Part shown: piece by piece, positions 53,511-61,747 of the stretch | Numbering within the stretch: the first letter of the stretch is position 1 | Layout: each line of letters opens with the position of its first letter | Assembly: GCA_963746465.1 (NCBI GenBank) | Contig: CAVVAY010000002.1 | Location: forward strand, 62,001-126,000 | DNA: 64,000 nucleotides | DNA from: CAVVAY01 sp963746465 | GTDB taxonomy: Bacteria > Actinomycetota > Actinomycetes > JACCUZ01 | Direction: 5' to 3' | Notes under the pieces: model-generated | What the model was told of the DNA's origin: nothing | What the model saw: the letters and a program-made list of their open reading frames with translations, nothing else | Database searches by the model: none | Program-made: the position numbers and the translations under genes

Positions 53511-54188
53511 TCATTCGAGCAGCCCGTCGCGCACGCGGATGCGGCGCCCCGCGAGGTCGGCGATGTCACGGTCGTGCGTGACGACGACGACGGCGACCCC
53601 GCGGTCGACGAGTGCCTCGAGGATGGCCATCACCTCGAGGCCACTGGCGGTGTCGAGGTTGCCGGTCGGTTCGTCGGCGAGCAGCAGCCGCGGCTCCCCC
53701 ACCAGTGCCCGCGCGATCGCGACCCGTTGCTGCTCGCCACCTGACAGCTGGCTGGGGCGGTGGTCGAGCCGGTGCGCCAACCCGACGGCGGTCAGGGCGG
53801 CGGCCGCCCGGTCCCGGCGTTCGGCCCGCGCGACACCGCGGTAGACCAACGGCAGCCCGACGTTGTCCAGCGCACTGGTGCGGCCGAGCAGCTGGAACGA
53901 CTGGAACACGAAGCCGATCGTGCGGTTGCGCAGCTCGGCCAGCTCGCCGTCGGACAACGTGGCGACGTCGCGGCCGCCGACGCGGAGCGCTCCGGAGGTC
54001 GGGCGGTCCAGGCAGCCCATCAGGTGCATCAGGGTCGACTTGCCGGAGCCGGAGGGGCCGACAACGGCGACGTACTCGGCCGGGTCGATCCGCAGGCTCA
54101 CCCCGCGCAGGGCATCGACCGAGACCCCGTCCAGCCGGTAGCTGCGCCGCACGTCGACGGCCTCGACGGCCGGGACGCGGTCGGTCAC
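53511..54188 (-). CDS. MacB/LolD-type ABC transporter ATP-binding protein
   Basis: ATPase of 225 residues. Walker A VVGPSGSGKSTLMH, Q-loop FVFQSFQLL, signature LSGGEQQRVAIARAL, Walker B LLLADEPTGNLD and H-loop VVVTHDRDIA are all intact. GTG start overlaps the HlyD-like stop by GTGA. It ends 49 bases before the permease gene. Confidence 0.95.
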   Translation of the reverse strand: MTDRVPAVEAVDVRRSYRLDGVSVDALRGVSLRIDPAEYVAVVGPSGSGKSTLMHLMGCLDRPTSGALRVGGRDVATLSDGELAELRNRTIGFVFQSFQLLGRTSALDNVGLPLVYRGVARAERRDRAAAALTAVGLAHRLDHRPSQLSGGEQQRVAIARALVGEPRLLLADEPTGNLDTASGLEVMAILEALVDRGVAVVVVTHDRDIADLAGRRIRVRDGLLE

Positions 54189-55531
54189 GGCACCTGCTGT
54201 CCGTCGCGCACCCGGTCGGCGCCGCGGACGACGACGCGTTCGCCCACCTCGAGCCCCTCGACCACCTGGACCCGCGACTCGCCCTGCGCCCCCAGCCGCA
54301 CGACCCGCTCCCGCGCGACCTCGTTCTGCACGACCCAGACTGCATCGCGGCGGCCGTCGCGGAACACCGCGGCGGCCGGCACCGAGACGGCGCGCGCCGC
54401 GGTGCGCACCTGGAGGTCGACGACGGCACTCATGCCCGGCCGTGGGGTGGGGGCGCTCGCCCCACCGGCTGCCGTACCGCGCCCCAACGACAGCCGCACC
54501 AGGTAGGTCACACCGCCGCGGCTCGAGGTGGTCGGGGTCGGGTCGATGCTGGCCACGGCGGCGTCGTACCGCGCGTCCGGCACGGCATCGAGCTCGGCCG
54601 AGGCCGGCACGCCGGCCCGCACCAGCAGCACGTCGGTCTCGTCGACCTGGGCGGTCAGCGACAACGACGAGGTGTCGGTCACGGTGAGGATCGGCTGGCC
54701 GGACGACACCGGGCGACCCTCGGCGAGCACCGCGTCCACCGCCGGGGCGGTCCCGGAGCTCCCGAGCAGGTCGCCGGCCTGTCCCTGCAGGCTCTCCGGC
54801 AGCTGGCCGAGCAGCCCGGCCGTCGCGTCGGAGCCCTGCCCTGCGGGCGGCGGCGACAGCGAGACGGTGCCGGCGACCGGGGCGCGCACGGTCAGCGCCG
54901 CCACCGACCGGCGGGCGACGTCGAGTGCTGCGCGGGTCTGCACCCGCTGGGCCGAGGAGAGCGCCGCGACGGCGTCGGAGAGGCTGCCGAGCCCCGCCGC
55001 GAGCTGGCGGACCGCCTGGTCGGCGCTGGCCCGGGCCGCGGCGTACTGCGACTGGGACACCTTCAGGGCCGACAGCGCCTGGGTCCGGGCCGGACCCGGT
55101 GGGATGCGCTGGGCTGCGCGGCGGGCCCGGGCGAAGGCGCGCTGCGCGTCGCTGTCGGCCTGCCGGGCGGCGCCCAGGTCGACGGGCACCGGGCCCGACG
55201 TACCGGAGGTGGCTGCTCGGGCGTCGGCCCGCTGCGCCTGGCGCAACCGCCGCCGGGCGTCCGGCGACTCGACCCGCAGCAGCAGCTGGCCGGCGCGGAC
55301 CTGCTGGCCCTCGCGGACGCGGAGCCGGGCCACCGTGCCGTCGGCCGGCGAGCTGACGGTCGCGGTGGCGCGGGCCGTGACCGTCGCCGGGGCCTCGACG
55401 ACCTCGACCACCGTGGCCCGACCGACGGTCGCGACCTCGATCGCCGGGTCGCCACCGCCGGTGCAGCCCGCCATCAGGAAGGCCAGGCACACGGAGCCGG
55501 CTCCGAGGGCGGCGCGCCGGGCAGTGATCAC
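54185..55531 (-). CDS. HlyD/MacA-like efflux periplasmic adaptor lipoprotein
   Basis: Adaptor of 448 residues. From the GTG the signal peptide ends in a lipobox (LAFLMAGC, Cys23). Then come a biotinyl-lipoyl half (TATVSSPADGTVARLRVREG), a long coiled-coil hairpin (about 95-215), the second lipoyl half (LTVRAPVAGTVSLSPPPAGQ) and beta-barrel domains. The GTG is preferred over an upstream start because it gives a clean signal peptide and has TACGAT six bases before it. First gene of the efflux operon. Confidence 0.9.
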   Translation of the reverse strand: MITARRAALGAGSVCLAFLMAGCTGGGDPAIEVATVGRATVVEVVEAPATVTARATATVSSPADGTVARLRVREGQQVRAGQLLLRVESPDARRRLRQAQRADARAATSGTSGPVPVDLGAARQADSDAQRAFARARRAAQRIPPGPARTQALSALKVSQSQYAAARASADQAVRQLAAGLGSLSDAVAALSSAQRVQTRAALDVARRSVAALTVRAPVAGTVSLSPPPAGQGSDATAGLLGQLPESLQGQAGDLLGSSGTAPAVDAVLAEGRPVSSGQPILTVTDTSSLSLTAQVDETDVLLVRAGVPASAELDAVPDARYDAAVASIDPTPTTSSRGGVTYLVRLSLGRGTAAGGASAPTPRPGMSAVVDLQVRTAARAVSVPAAAVFRDGRRDAVWVVQNEVARERVVRLGAQGESRVQVVEGLEVGERVVVRGADRVRDGQQVP

Positions 55532-55537
55532 GCGGTC

Positions 55538-55543
55538 ATCGTA
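55538..55543 (-). promoter_or_regulatory. Predicted -10 element for leaderless efflux operon mRNA
   Basis: Minus-strand TACGAT six bases before the GTG of the adaptor gene. Confidence 0.5.
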
Positions 55544-55591
55544 GGGACGCGTCGATGGCTCTCGCCGGGCCAGGACGCCGGTGCTTTGCAC

Positions 55592-55643
55592 GGCGTACGG
55601 ACACCTCGCCAGGCGTGCACGCCTCGCGAAGCGTCCGTACGCC
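55592..55643. repeat. Large nested inverted repeat between csp and the efflux operon
   Basis: Outer arms GGCGTACGGAC (55592-55602) and GTCCGTACGCC (55633-55643) are perfect over 11 bases. The centre holds a perfect 14-base palindrome AGGCGTGCACGCCT (55611-55624). It can fold as terminator of the cold-shock gene (35 bases past its stop) but has no T-run, and lies 50 bases upstream of the efflux promoter, so a regulator site is also possible. Confidence 0.7.
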
Positions 55644-55678
55644 TGCTTTACGTGGTCGACGGCGGAGGGGTCGAAGGG

Positions 55679-56062
55679 TCAGGCGTCGAGGTCGGCGGCG
55701 ACGGCGCGCAGCACGGCGGCGGTCTTGGACGCCGTCGCCTTGTCCGGGTAGCGACCCCGGCGCAGGGTGTTGCCGACGCCGTCCAGCAGCTTGATCACGT
55801 CCTCGACGATGATGCCCATGTCCTCGGCCGGCTTGCGCGCGCTGGCCGCGACCGACGGCACCGGGTCGAGCACCTTCACGGTCAAGGCCTGCTCGCCGCG
55901 CTTGCCGTCGACGATCCCGAACTCGACCCGCGAGCCCGGCTTGAGCGCCGGGACGCCGGCCGGCAGCGCCGACTGGTGCACGAAGACGTCGCCGCCGTCG
56001 TCGCGGGACAGGAAGCCGAAGCCCTTGTCGGTGTCGTACCACTTGACCTTGCCGGTAGGCAC
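55679..56062 (-). CDS. Cold-shock domain protein with C-terminal extension
   Basis: Single-strand nucleic acid binding protein of 127 residues. The cold-shock domain (1-66) has KVKWYDTDKGFGFLSRDDGG (RNP1) and DVFVHQSAL (RNP2). Residues about 70-127 are an extra helical tail (EDMGIIVEDVIKLLDGVGNT, ASKTAAVLRAVAADL) known from actinobacterial CspA-like proteins; its role is unknown. GTG start with GAGGT upstream. Confidence 0.92.
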   Translation of the reverse strand: MPTGKVKWYDTDKGFGFLSRDDGGDVFVHQSALPAGVPALKPGSRVEFGIVDGKRGEQALTVKVLDPVPSVAASARKPAEDMGIIVEDVIKLLDGVGNTLRRGRYPDKATASKTAAVLRAVAADLDA

Positions 56063-56099
56063 GGGAGACCTCGAGATCGTCGTCAGGGGATGAGGGGCT

Positions 56100-56128
56100 C
56101 CGCGCGAGGAGCGCGGCCGTCCAGGATA
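56100..56128 (-). promoter_or_regulatory. Cold-shock gene promoter with hairpin at the mRNA 5' end
   Basis: Minus-strand TATCCT (56128-56123) is a good -10. Starting about seven bases later the transcript would begin with CCGCGC, a 5-base loop and GCGCGG (56116-56100), a perfect 6-base-pair hairpin, followed by a leader of about 37 bases to the GTG. Such 5' hairpins often stabilise or thermally regulate csp mRNAs. Confidence 0.45.
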
Positions 56129-56160
56129 GCCCGCGTCCGGCCGGGGCCCCAGGCGATTCC

Positions 56161-57597
56161 CTAGCGGTAGCGGCCGGGGTCGGGCAGCAGCTCGTTCATC
56201 GCACCGGACCGGAAGCCCCGCGGATCGACCTCGACGTCGGGAAAGCCCGCGGTCCGCACCGCCGCGAGCACCGCCGCGCTGGCCGCGACCGCAGCCACCG
56301 CAGCCCGGTCGACCTCGAGCCGGGCGGTGTCGCCCAGGTCGCGGACCCGGACGTCGGCCGACTCGATGCCCTCGGCGGCCAGCGCCGCCCGCACCGCTGC
56401 CTCAGCGTGCTCGACCCGGGCCAGCCGGGCCGGTGAGATCTCCAGGCCGAAGGCGACCCGGCTGGACAGGCAGGCCGCCGCCGGCTTGTCCCAGGTGCCT
56501 AGCCCCCAGTCCCTGCTGGCGGTCCGCACCTGGGCCTTGGTCAGCCCGGCGTCCAGCAGCGGGGTCACCGCGGACCGTTCGGCGGCGGCCCGGATGCCGG
56601 GCCTGAAGCCCGCCCGGGCGTCGTCGGCGTTGGTGCCGGTCGCGACGTGCGCGACCTCGAGGTCAGCCGCGAGGGGCCCGAGCACGTCGAGCAGCTCGGC
56701 CTTGCAGAAGTAGCAGCGGTCCCCGGCGTTGGCCCGATAGCCCTCGCGGCTCATCTCGTCGGTCTCCGGCATGACGTGGCGGACGCCGAGGTCGGCGGCG
56801 AACCGCGCGGCCGCATCCAGCTCGGACGCCGGCAGGCTCGCGCTCACCGCGGTCGCCGCCACCACGTTGTCGGCACCGAGTGCCCGGACCGCGGCAGCCA
56901 GCAGGAACGCCGAGTCGGCGCCGCCGGAGAACGCGACGGCCACCGAGCCGAGGGCGGCCAGCTGGCCGTGCAGGTCGTCGAGGCGGCGCTGCAGCACGTG
57001 GTCGTCCAGCCAGGCCGGGAACTCGGTCAGGTCCGCGAGGACGACGTCGGCGCCGGCCGCGCGCAGCTCATCGGCACTGACCGGTCCGGTGGGGACGCCG
57101 ACGCTGATCGCCCCCGCGGCCCGGGCGCCCGCGACGTCACCGACGTGGTCGCCCACGTAGACGGTGGCGCCGTGCTCGATCAGCGCCTCGGCCTTGCCCG
57201 GCCCCCACAGCCAGCCGACCAGGTGGTCGACGTCGAGGCCGAGGTGGTCGAGGTGCAGCCGGGCGTTCGGCTCGTACTTGCCGGTCACGACGACGACGGT
57301 GCCGCCGTGCCGGCGTACCGCGTCGACGGCCTCGCGCGCACCCGGCAGCGGCGCCACCGGCGTGACCGCCAGCCCCGGGTACAGCGCTCGGAACCGGTCG
57401 CCCGCGGCCACCCGCTGCTCCTCGGGGAACCAGACCGCGAGCTCCTCGTCCAGCGGCGGTCCCAGGCGGCTCACCGCAGCCGCGGAGTCGATCGGGACGC
57501 CGGTCTCGGCGGACAGCGCGTCCCACACCGCGGCGATGCCTGGCCGGGTGTCGATCAGCGTCATGTCGAGGTCGAACCCGACGACGAGGGGTCGCAC
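56161..57597 (-). CDS. HAD phosphatase - LarE (sacrificial sulfur transferase) fusion
   Basis: Two-domain protein of 478 residues. Residues 1-205 are a HAD hydrolase (GFDLDMTLIDTRPGIAAVW with Asp9/Asp11, VVVTGKYEPNA, VGDHVGDVAGARAAG). Residues 206-478 match LarE in length and motifs: PP-loop VAFSGGADSAFLLAAA (224-229), RCYFCKAEL (Cys295, Cys298) and KPAAACLSSR (Cys376, about LarE position 176, the sacrificial Cys). LarE donates sulfur in making the nickel-pincer nucleotide. No larB or larC is in the window. GTG start with TACCCT seven bases upstream. Confidence 0.85.
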   Translation of the reverse strand: MRPLVVGFDLDMTLIDTRPGIAAVWDALSAETGVPIDSAAAVSRLGPPLDEELAVWFPEEQRVAAGDRFRALYPGLAVTPVAPLPGAREAVDAVRRHGGTVVVVTGKYEPNARLHLDHLGLDVDHLVGWLWGPGKAEALIEHGATVYVGDHVGDVAGARAAGAISVGVPTGPVSADELRAAGADVVLADLTEFPAWLDDHVLQRRLDDLHGQLAALGSVAVAFSGGADSAFLLAAAVRALGADNVVAATAVSASLPASELDAAARFAADLGVRHVMPETDEMSREGYRANAGDRCYFCKAELLDVLGPLAADLEVAHVATGTNADDARAGFRPGIRAAAERSAVTPLLDAGLTKAQVRTASRDWGLGTWDKPAAACLSSRVAFGLEISPARLARVEHAEAAVRAALAAEGIESADVRVRDLGDTARLEVDRAAVAAVAASAAVLAAVRTAGFPDVEVDPRGFRSGAMNELLPDPGRYR

Positions 57598-57604
57598 CCG
57601 GCCC

Positions 57605-57610
57605 AGGGTA
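57605..57610 (-). promoter_or_regulatory. Predicted -10 element for leaderless HAD-LarE mRNA
   Basis: Minus-strand TACCCT ends seven bases before the GTG, inside the 19-base gap that follows the upstream gene. Confidence 0.5.
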
Positions 57611-57616
57611 GGTGGC

Positions 57617-58222
57617 TCAGGCGGGCGGGGCCTGCCGGGTCCGGTCGCGGTCGGTCAGGTCGACCTGCTCGCCCTGCTCGTGGCGGCCCTGCGGCTCGGC
57701 GAGCAGCTCGACGAACAGCGCGCGGTAGTGGACGAACGCCTGGCGCAGCTCCTCGGTCGAGGCGTCGTCGGCACGCCGGCCGACGTCGTGCGCCGCGCGG
57801 TAGTGCCCGGCGAGCTCGGCGTGGTCGGCGGCGACCAGGTCGGCGCGGTCCTCGACGTCGTCCAGCGGGTAGCCACGCACGCGCATCACGTCACCGACCA
57901 GGACGTCGGCGTCGCGGGTGGCGCCGACCGGGTCGTCGACGAAGGCGGCCTGCACGTTCGACCACTGCCGGGAGTAGCGCTCCCGCTCACCGGCGTCGAG
58001 CTCACGGATCTCGGCCTTGTCGCGCCGGGCGGCGACATCGGACAGGCGGTGCTCGGCCTCGCGCCGGCTGCCGCCCTCCTCGACCGCACGGTCGTACTCG
58101 GGGCCGAAGCGCTCGCGCAGCACCTCCCGCTCCTTCTTCCGGCGGGCCATCATGAAGGCGGCCAGCGCAGCGAGCACCAGCAGGACGACGACGATCAGGA
58201 TCACGGCAGCGGTGGTGTCCAT
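57617..58222 (-). CDS. Membrane-anchored hypothetical protein
   Basis: A 201-residue protein with one N-terminal helix (residues 5-25, AAVILIVVVLLVLAALAAF), a basic stop (ARRKKER) and a long charged, mostly helical cytoplasmic domain (RFGPEYDRAVEEGGSRREAE, then RYSRQWSNVQAAFVDDPVGA). The pattern is common among actinobacterial proteins of unknown function. AGGAGGTA precedes the ATG. Confidence 0.78.
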   Translation of the reverse strand: MDTTAAVILIVVVLLVLAALAAFMMARRKKEREVLRERFGPEYDRAVEEGGSRREAEHRLSDVAARRDKAEIRELDAGERERYSRQWSNVQAAFVDDPVGATRDADVLVGDVMRVRGYPLDDVEDRADLVAADHAELAGHYRAAHDVGRRADDASTEELRQAFVHYRALFVELLAEPQGRHEQGEQVDLTDRDRTRQAPPA

Positions 58223-58254
58223 GGGGTGTACCTCCTTGGGGGACAGGACGGCAC

Positions 58255-59283
58255 CTACCCGTCGCCGACCACCTCATGCCTGTCCGCGACCGCCCGGCGC
58301 TGGCCTGAGGTCAACCGGGCCGCGACCGGCTGCGACGCGCGCCGCGCGTCGCGCCGCTCCTCGGCCCAGCGCAGGTGCATCGACGCCTGCCGCACCGCCA
58401 GCTCCTTGGCGTAGCGCACGCGCAGCCACGGCGACGGCCTGGCCCCCTCGCCGGACACCGGGTAGTCGTGGCGCCGCAGCCGTCGCGCCAGGACCGCCTC
58501 GAGCAGCCCCAGCTCCCAGGGCTCCAGGTCGCCCTGCCACGCGTCGACCCGGTGGCTGCCCACCGACGAGGCGAGGTTGCCGTGCCAGTGCTTACCGGAC
58601 GGGACGACGTGCCGCACCTCGCTGGGCCGCAGCATCGCCGGGTCGAAGTCCTCGCCGAGGAACGTGCACAGCCGGCGCAGCTCGGACTCGGGATCAGCCA
58701 CCAGCGACTCGTAGCGCAGCACCGAGAAGACGTCAGCGGGCAGCCGCCGCTGGTCGCGCCGGGCGCAGTAGTCCGCCTGCGCCCAGGTGGCCATCGAGGC
58801 GACGCTGTCGTAGGGCCACCACGGCATCGACCCGAGCGAGGCGACGGTGGCCCGCGGGTCGCGGACGATGTGCACGATCTGCGCGTCCGGGAACAGCCGC
58901 AGCAGGACGTCGACCTCCTGGAAGTACAGCGGCCGTTTGTCGCCCCACCGCGCCTTGCCGTGCAGGTCGGCGTACGCCCGGAACACCGTGCCGAACGCCG
59001 AGCCGATGGTCGGCGGGGCGGCGAGGATCTGCCGGCGGACCGTCTTCGGGTCCAGGCCCAGGTCGCGCACCCGTGACCCCTTGCGGGTGCACGCCCGGGC
59101 CAGCTGCTTGCGCTGTGCGGGCGTCGACAGGTCGCCGTACCGTGCCCTCGCCCGCCAGGTGGGCAGCAGGAACCGCGACTCGGGAGGCATCGCCAGCCGC
59201 GGGTGCGCGTGGATCATCAGGGACAGCAACGTGGTCCCGGAGCGCGGGCAGCCGACCACGAAGATCGGCCGGTCGCTGGTCAC
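58255..59283 (-). CDS. Sulfotransferase family protein
   Basis: PAPS-dependent sulfotransferase-like protein of 342 residues. The 5'-phosphosulfate loop is FVVGCPRSGTTLLSLMIHAH at the N-terminus; the 3'-phosphate motif is HIVRDPRATVASLGSMPWWP; VLRYESLVADPESELRRLC is the third family segment. Acceptor unknown (lipid or glycan are usual). GTG start. It diverges from the next gene with only 26 bases between starts. Confidence 0.9.
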   Translation of the reverse strand: MTSDRPIFVVGCPRSGTTLLSLMIHAHPRLAMPPESRFLLPTWRARARYGDLSTPAQRKQLARACTRKGSRVRDLGLDPKTVRRQILAAPPTIGSAFGTVFRAYADLHGKARWGDKRPLYFQEVDVLLRLFPDAQIVHIVRDPRATVASLGSMPWWPYDSVASMATWAQADYCARRDQRRLPADVFSVLRYESLVADPESELRRLCTFLGEDFDPAMLRPSEVRHVVPSGKHWHGNLASSVGSHRVDAWQGDLEPWELGLLEAVLARRLRRHDYPVSGEGARPSPWLRVRYAKELAVRQASMHLRWAEERRDARRASQPVAARLTSGQRRAVADRHEVVGDG

Positions 59284-59292
59284 AGTGCGCCG

Positions 59293-59302
59293 AGCGTACC
59301 GT
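59293..59302. promoter_or_regulatory. Overlapping divergent -10 elements
   Basis: AGCGTACCGT contains TACCGT for the plus-strand gene (7 bases before its ATG) and, on the other strand, TACGCT for the sulfotransferase (9 bases before its GTG). The two hexamers share the central GTAC palindrome. Confidence 0.55.
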
Positions 59303-59309
59303 GGTGCGG

Positions 59310-61658
59310 ATGCCCACCTCCCGGCCGCGCAGCCTGGCCGACGACCTGCGCGCGCGCAGTGACGCCGCCCTCGTCGCGCTGCTGCGCGCCCGGCCCGACC
59401 TGCTGTCGCCGGTGCCCTCCGACCTGGCCTCGCTGGCGGCGCGCGCAGCGACCAGGCCGTCGGTGTCCCGGGCACTGGACCAGCTCGACCGGTTCGGCCT
59501 GCAGGTGGTGGAGGTGCTCTGCGCGCTGCCCGACCACAGCACCGAGGACGACGTACGCCGGCGGCTCGGCGCCGACCCCACCGCGGTCCTCGACCTGCTG
59601 CACGAGCGGGCCCTGGTCTACCGCGACGACGAGGGTCGTCTCGTGGTGCCACGCACGGTCGCTGAGGTCGTCGGGCACCCGGCCGGGCTCGGTCCGGCCG
59701 CCGAGCAGGCGCTGCACACCTACGGCCCGGCCCGGCTCTCGAAGATCGCGAGCGACCTGGGCGTCGCGTCCACCGGCGACCCGGTGACGACCGCGCGGTC
59801 GATCGCCGAGGTCCTCGGCGAGGAGGACCGGCTGGCCGCCCTGCTCGCCCAGGCGCCGACAGGGGCCGCCGACGCGCTGGCCACCATGGTGTGGGGCCCG
59901 CCGACCGGCCACCTCGAGCGAGCCCGCCGTGATGTCGACGCCGGCAGCGCGGCCAGCCCGGTCGAGTGGCTGCTCGCGCACGCGCTGCTCGTCGCCACCG
60001 ACACCGCCACCGTGGTCGTGCCGCGCGAGGTCGCCCTTCACCTGCGCGGCGGCAGAGTGCACGAGTCGGCCGAGCCGGATCTGCCGGCACTCACGACCTC
60101 GCAGGTCGACTCCCAGCACGTCGACCGCGCGGCGGCGGGAGCCGCGGCCGAGACGGTGCGCCTGGTCGAGGAGCTGCTGGAGCTGTGGTCGGCCGAGCCG
60201 CCGAAGGTGCTGCGCACCGGCGGGGTCGGTATCCGCGAGCGGACCCGGGCGGCTTCAGCCCTCGACGTCGACGAGGCCCGCCTTGCACTGCTGGTCGAGA
60301 CCGCGCACGCGGCTGGCCTGCTGGCTGCGGGTGACGACGGCCGCGACGTCGCAGAGCTGTGGCTGCCGACACCGGCGTACGACGGGTGGCTGGACGAGCC
60401 GGTGGCCGAACGCTGGCTCGTCCTGGCCACCGCCTGGCTTGCCTCGACCAGGGTCCCCGGACTCGTCGGCGGCCGGGACCAGCGCGGCCGCACGCTCTCC
60501 CCGCTCGGCCCCGACCTGGACCGCACCGTCGCCCCCGCCGTCCGCGCGGCCGTGCTGGCCGACCTCGCCGGGCTGCCGGTCGGGACGGCCACCACCACCG
60601 AGTCGCTGTCGGCGCGGCTGCGCTGGCAGGCGCCGCGCCGTGGCGGCCGGCTGCAGGACGACCTGGTCACCTGGACGGTCGAGGAGGCGCGGGCGCTCGG
60701 CGTAGCCACCGGCGGGGCGCTGGCCGGCCACGGCCGGCAGCTCGCCGCGGGCGACGGAGCGGCCGCCGTCACCGCGCTCGAGGCGGCACTGCCGCAGCCG
60801 CTCGACCACGTGCTGCTGCAGGCCGACCTCACTGCGGTGGCGCCCGGCCCGTTGGAGCCGGCGCTGGCCCGGTCGCTGCGGCTGGTCGCCGACGTCGAGT
60901 CGACCGGCGGCGCGACCGTCTACCGGTTCACCGAGTCGACGGTGCGGCGCGCCTTCGACGCCGGCTGGACTGCAGGCGACGTGTCGGGTCTGCTGACCCG
61001 GCACTCACGCACCCCGGTGCCCCAGCCGCTGACCTACCTCATCGACGACGTCGGTCGCCGGCACGGCCGGGTGCGGGTCGGCGCCGCGTCGTCGTTCGTC
61101 CGGTGCGACGACGAGTCCACCCTCGGTGTCCTGCTCAGCGACCGACGAGCCGCCTCGCTCGGGCTGCGCCGGATCGCGCCGACCGTGCTCGCCGCCTCCG
61201 CGACGGCCGACGTGGTGCTCGACCGGCTGCGCAGCATGGGCCTCGCCCCGGCCGCCGAAGGCCCGGACGGCGCTGTGGTCGTGCGCCGCCCCGAGTCCCG
61301 GCGCACCCGGACCCGCCGCCCGCCGGAGCGGGTGGTCGCCGCTCCGGCCGCGCCCGGGGACACCTTGCTGGACGCGGCCGTCCGGGCGATCCGCGGCGGC
61401 GACCGGGCTGGGTCGTTGCGCACCGGCCGGCCGGCCGCTGACGTGCTGGCCATGCTCACCCAGGCCGCCGGGTCCGGCGAGGCCCTCTGGATCGGCTACG
61501 TCGACGCCGAGGGAAGAGCCACCCAGCGGGTCGTCGAGCCGATCGCGATCGAGGGCGGCTACCTGAACGCCTACGACCACCTCAGGGGCGCGGTCCGGTC
61601 CTTCGCGGTGCACCGCATCACCGGCGTCTCGGTGCTGGACGAGGAGACGGTCTCCTAG
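59310..61658 (+). CDS. Helicase-associated (XPB C-terminal-like) domain protein
   Basis: A 782-residue protein of the family that in actinobacteria precedes XPB. The N-terminal part is helical with winged-helix character (SVSRALDQLDRFGLQVVEVL, ALPDHSTEDDVRRRLGADP); a middle part of unknown fold follows, and the C-terminal 250 residues carry the helicase-associated domain (STVRRAFDAGWTAGDVSGLL, PLTYLIDDVGRRHGRVRVG) ending in a WYL-like segment (ALWIGYVDAEGRATQRVVEP). No Walker motifs are seen, so it is not itself a helicase; it may assist XPB. Confidence 0.85.
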   Translation: MPTSRPRSLADDLRARSDAALVALLRARPDLLSPVPSDLASLAARAATRPSVSRALDQLDRFGLQVVEVLCALPDHSTEDDVRRRLGADPTAVLDLLHERALVYRDDEGRLVVPRTVAEVVGHPAGLGPAAEQALHTYGPARLSKIASDLGVASTGDPVTTARSIAEVLGEEDRLAALLAQAPTGAADALATMVWGPPTGHLERARRDVDAGSAASPVEWLLAHALLVATDTATVVVPREVALHLRGGRVHESAEPDLPALTTSQVDSQHVDRAAAGAAAETVRLVEELLELWSAEPPKVLRTGGVGIRERTRAASALDVDEARLALLVETAHAAGLLAAGDDGRDVAELWLPTPAYDGWLDEPVAERWLVLATAWLASTRVPGLVGGRDQRGRTLSPLGPDLDRTVAPAVRAAVLADLAGLPVGTATTTESLSARLRWQAPRRGGRLQDDLVTWTVEEARALGVATGGALAGHGRQLAAGDGAAAVTALEAALPQPLDHVLLQADLTAVAPGPLEPALARSLRLVADVESTGGATVYRFTESTVRRAFDAGWTAGDVSGLLTRHSRTPVPQPLTYLIDDVGRRHGRVRVGAASSFVRCDDESTLGVLLSDRRAASLGLRRIAPTVLAASATADVVLDRLRSMGLAPAAEGPDGAVVVRRPESRRTRTRRPPERVVAAPAAPGDTLLDAAVRAIRGGDRAGSLRTGRPAADVLAMLTQAAGSGEALWIGYVDAEGRATQRVVEPIAIEGGYLNAYDHLRGAVRSFAVHRITGVSVLDEETVS

Positions 61659-61688
61659 AGCCGTCCAGGCACCACGGGTTTGACGGCT
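61659..61688 (+). terminator. Possible hairpin terminator after the helicase-associated gene
   Basis: AGCCGTC and GACGGCT form a 7-base-pair stem with a 16-base loop, starting at the base after the stop codon. No T-run. Confidence 0.4.
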
Positions 61689-61747
61689 CGCGGGCAGCGG
61701 TAGAGCAGGACAACCACGGGGTCCGGTCCGGGGGCGAAGGAGGTCCC

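Noticed and set aside
58017..59309. Extension of the helicase-associated protein by 430 codons upstream
   Set aside because: The upstream frame overlaps the sulfotransferase gene and is low complexity; the ATG at 59310 has its own -10.
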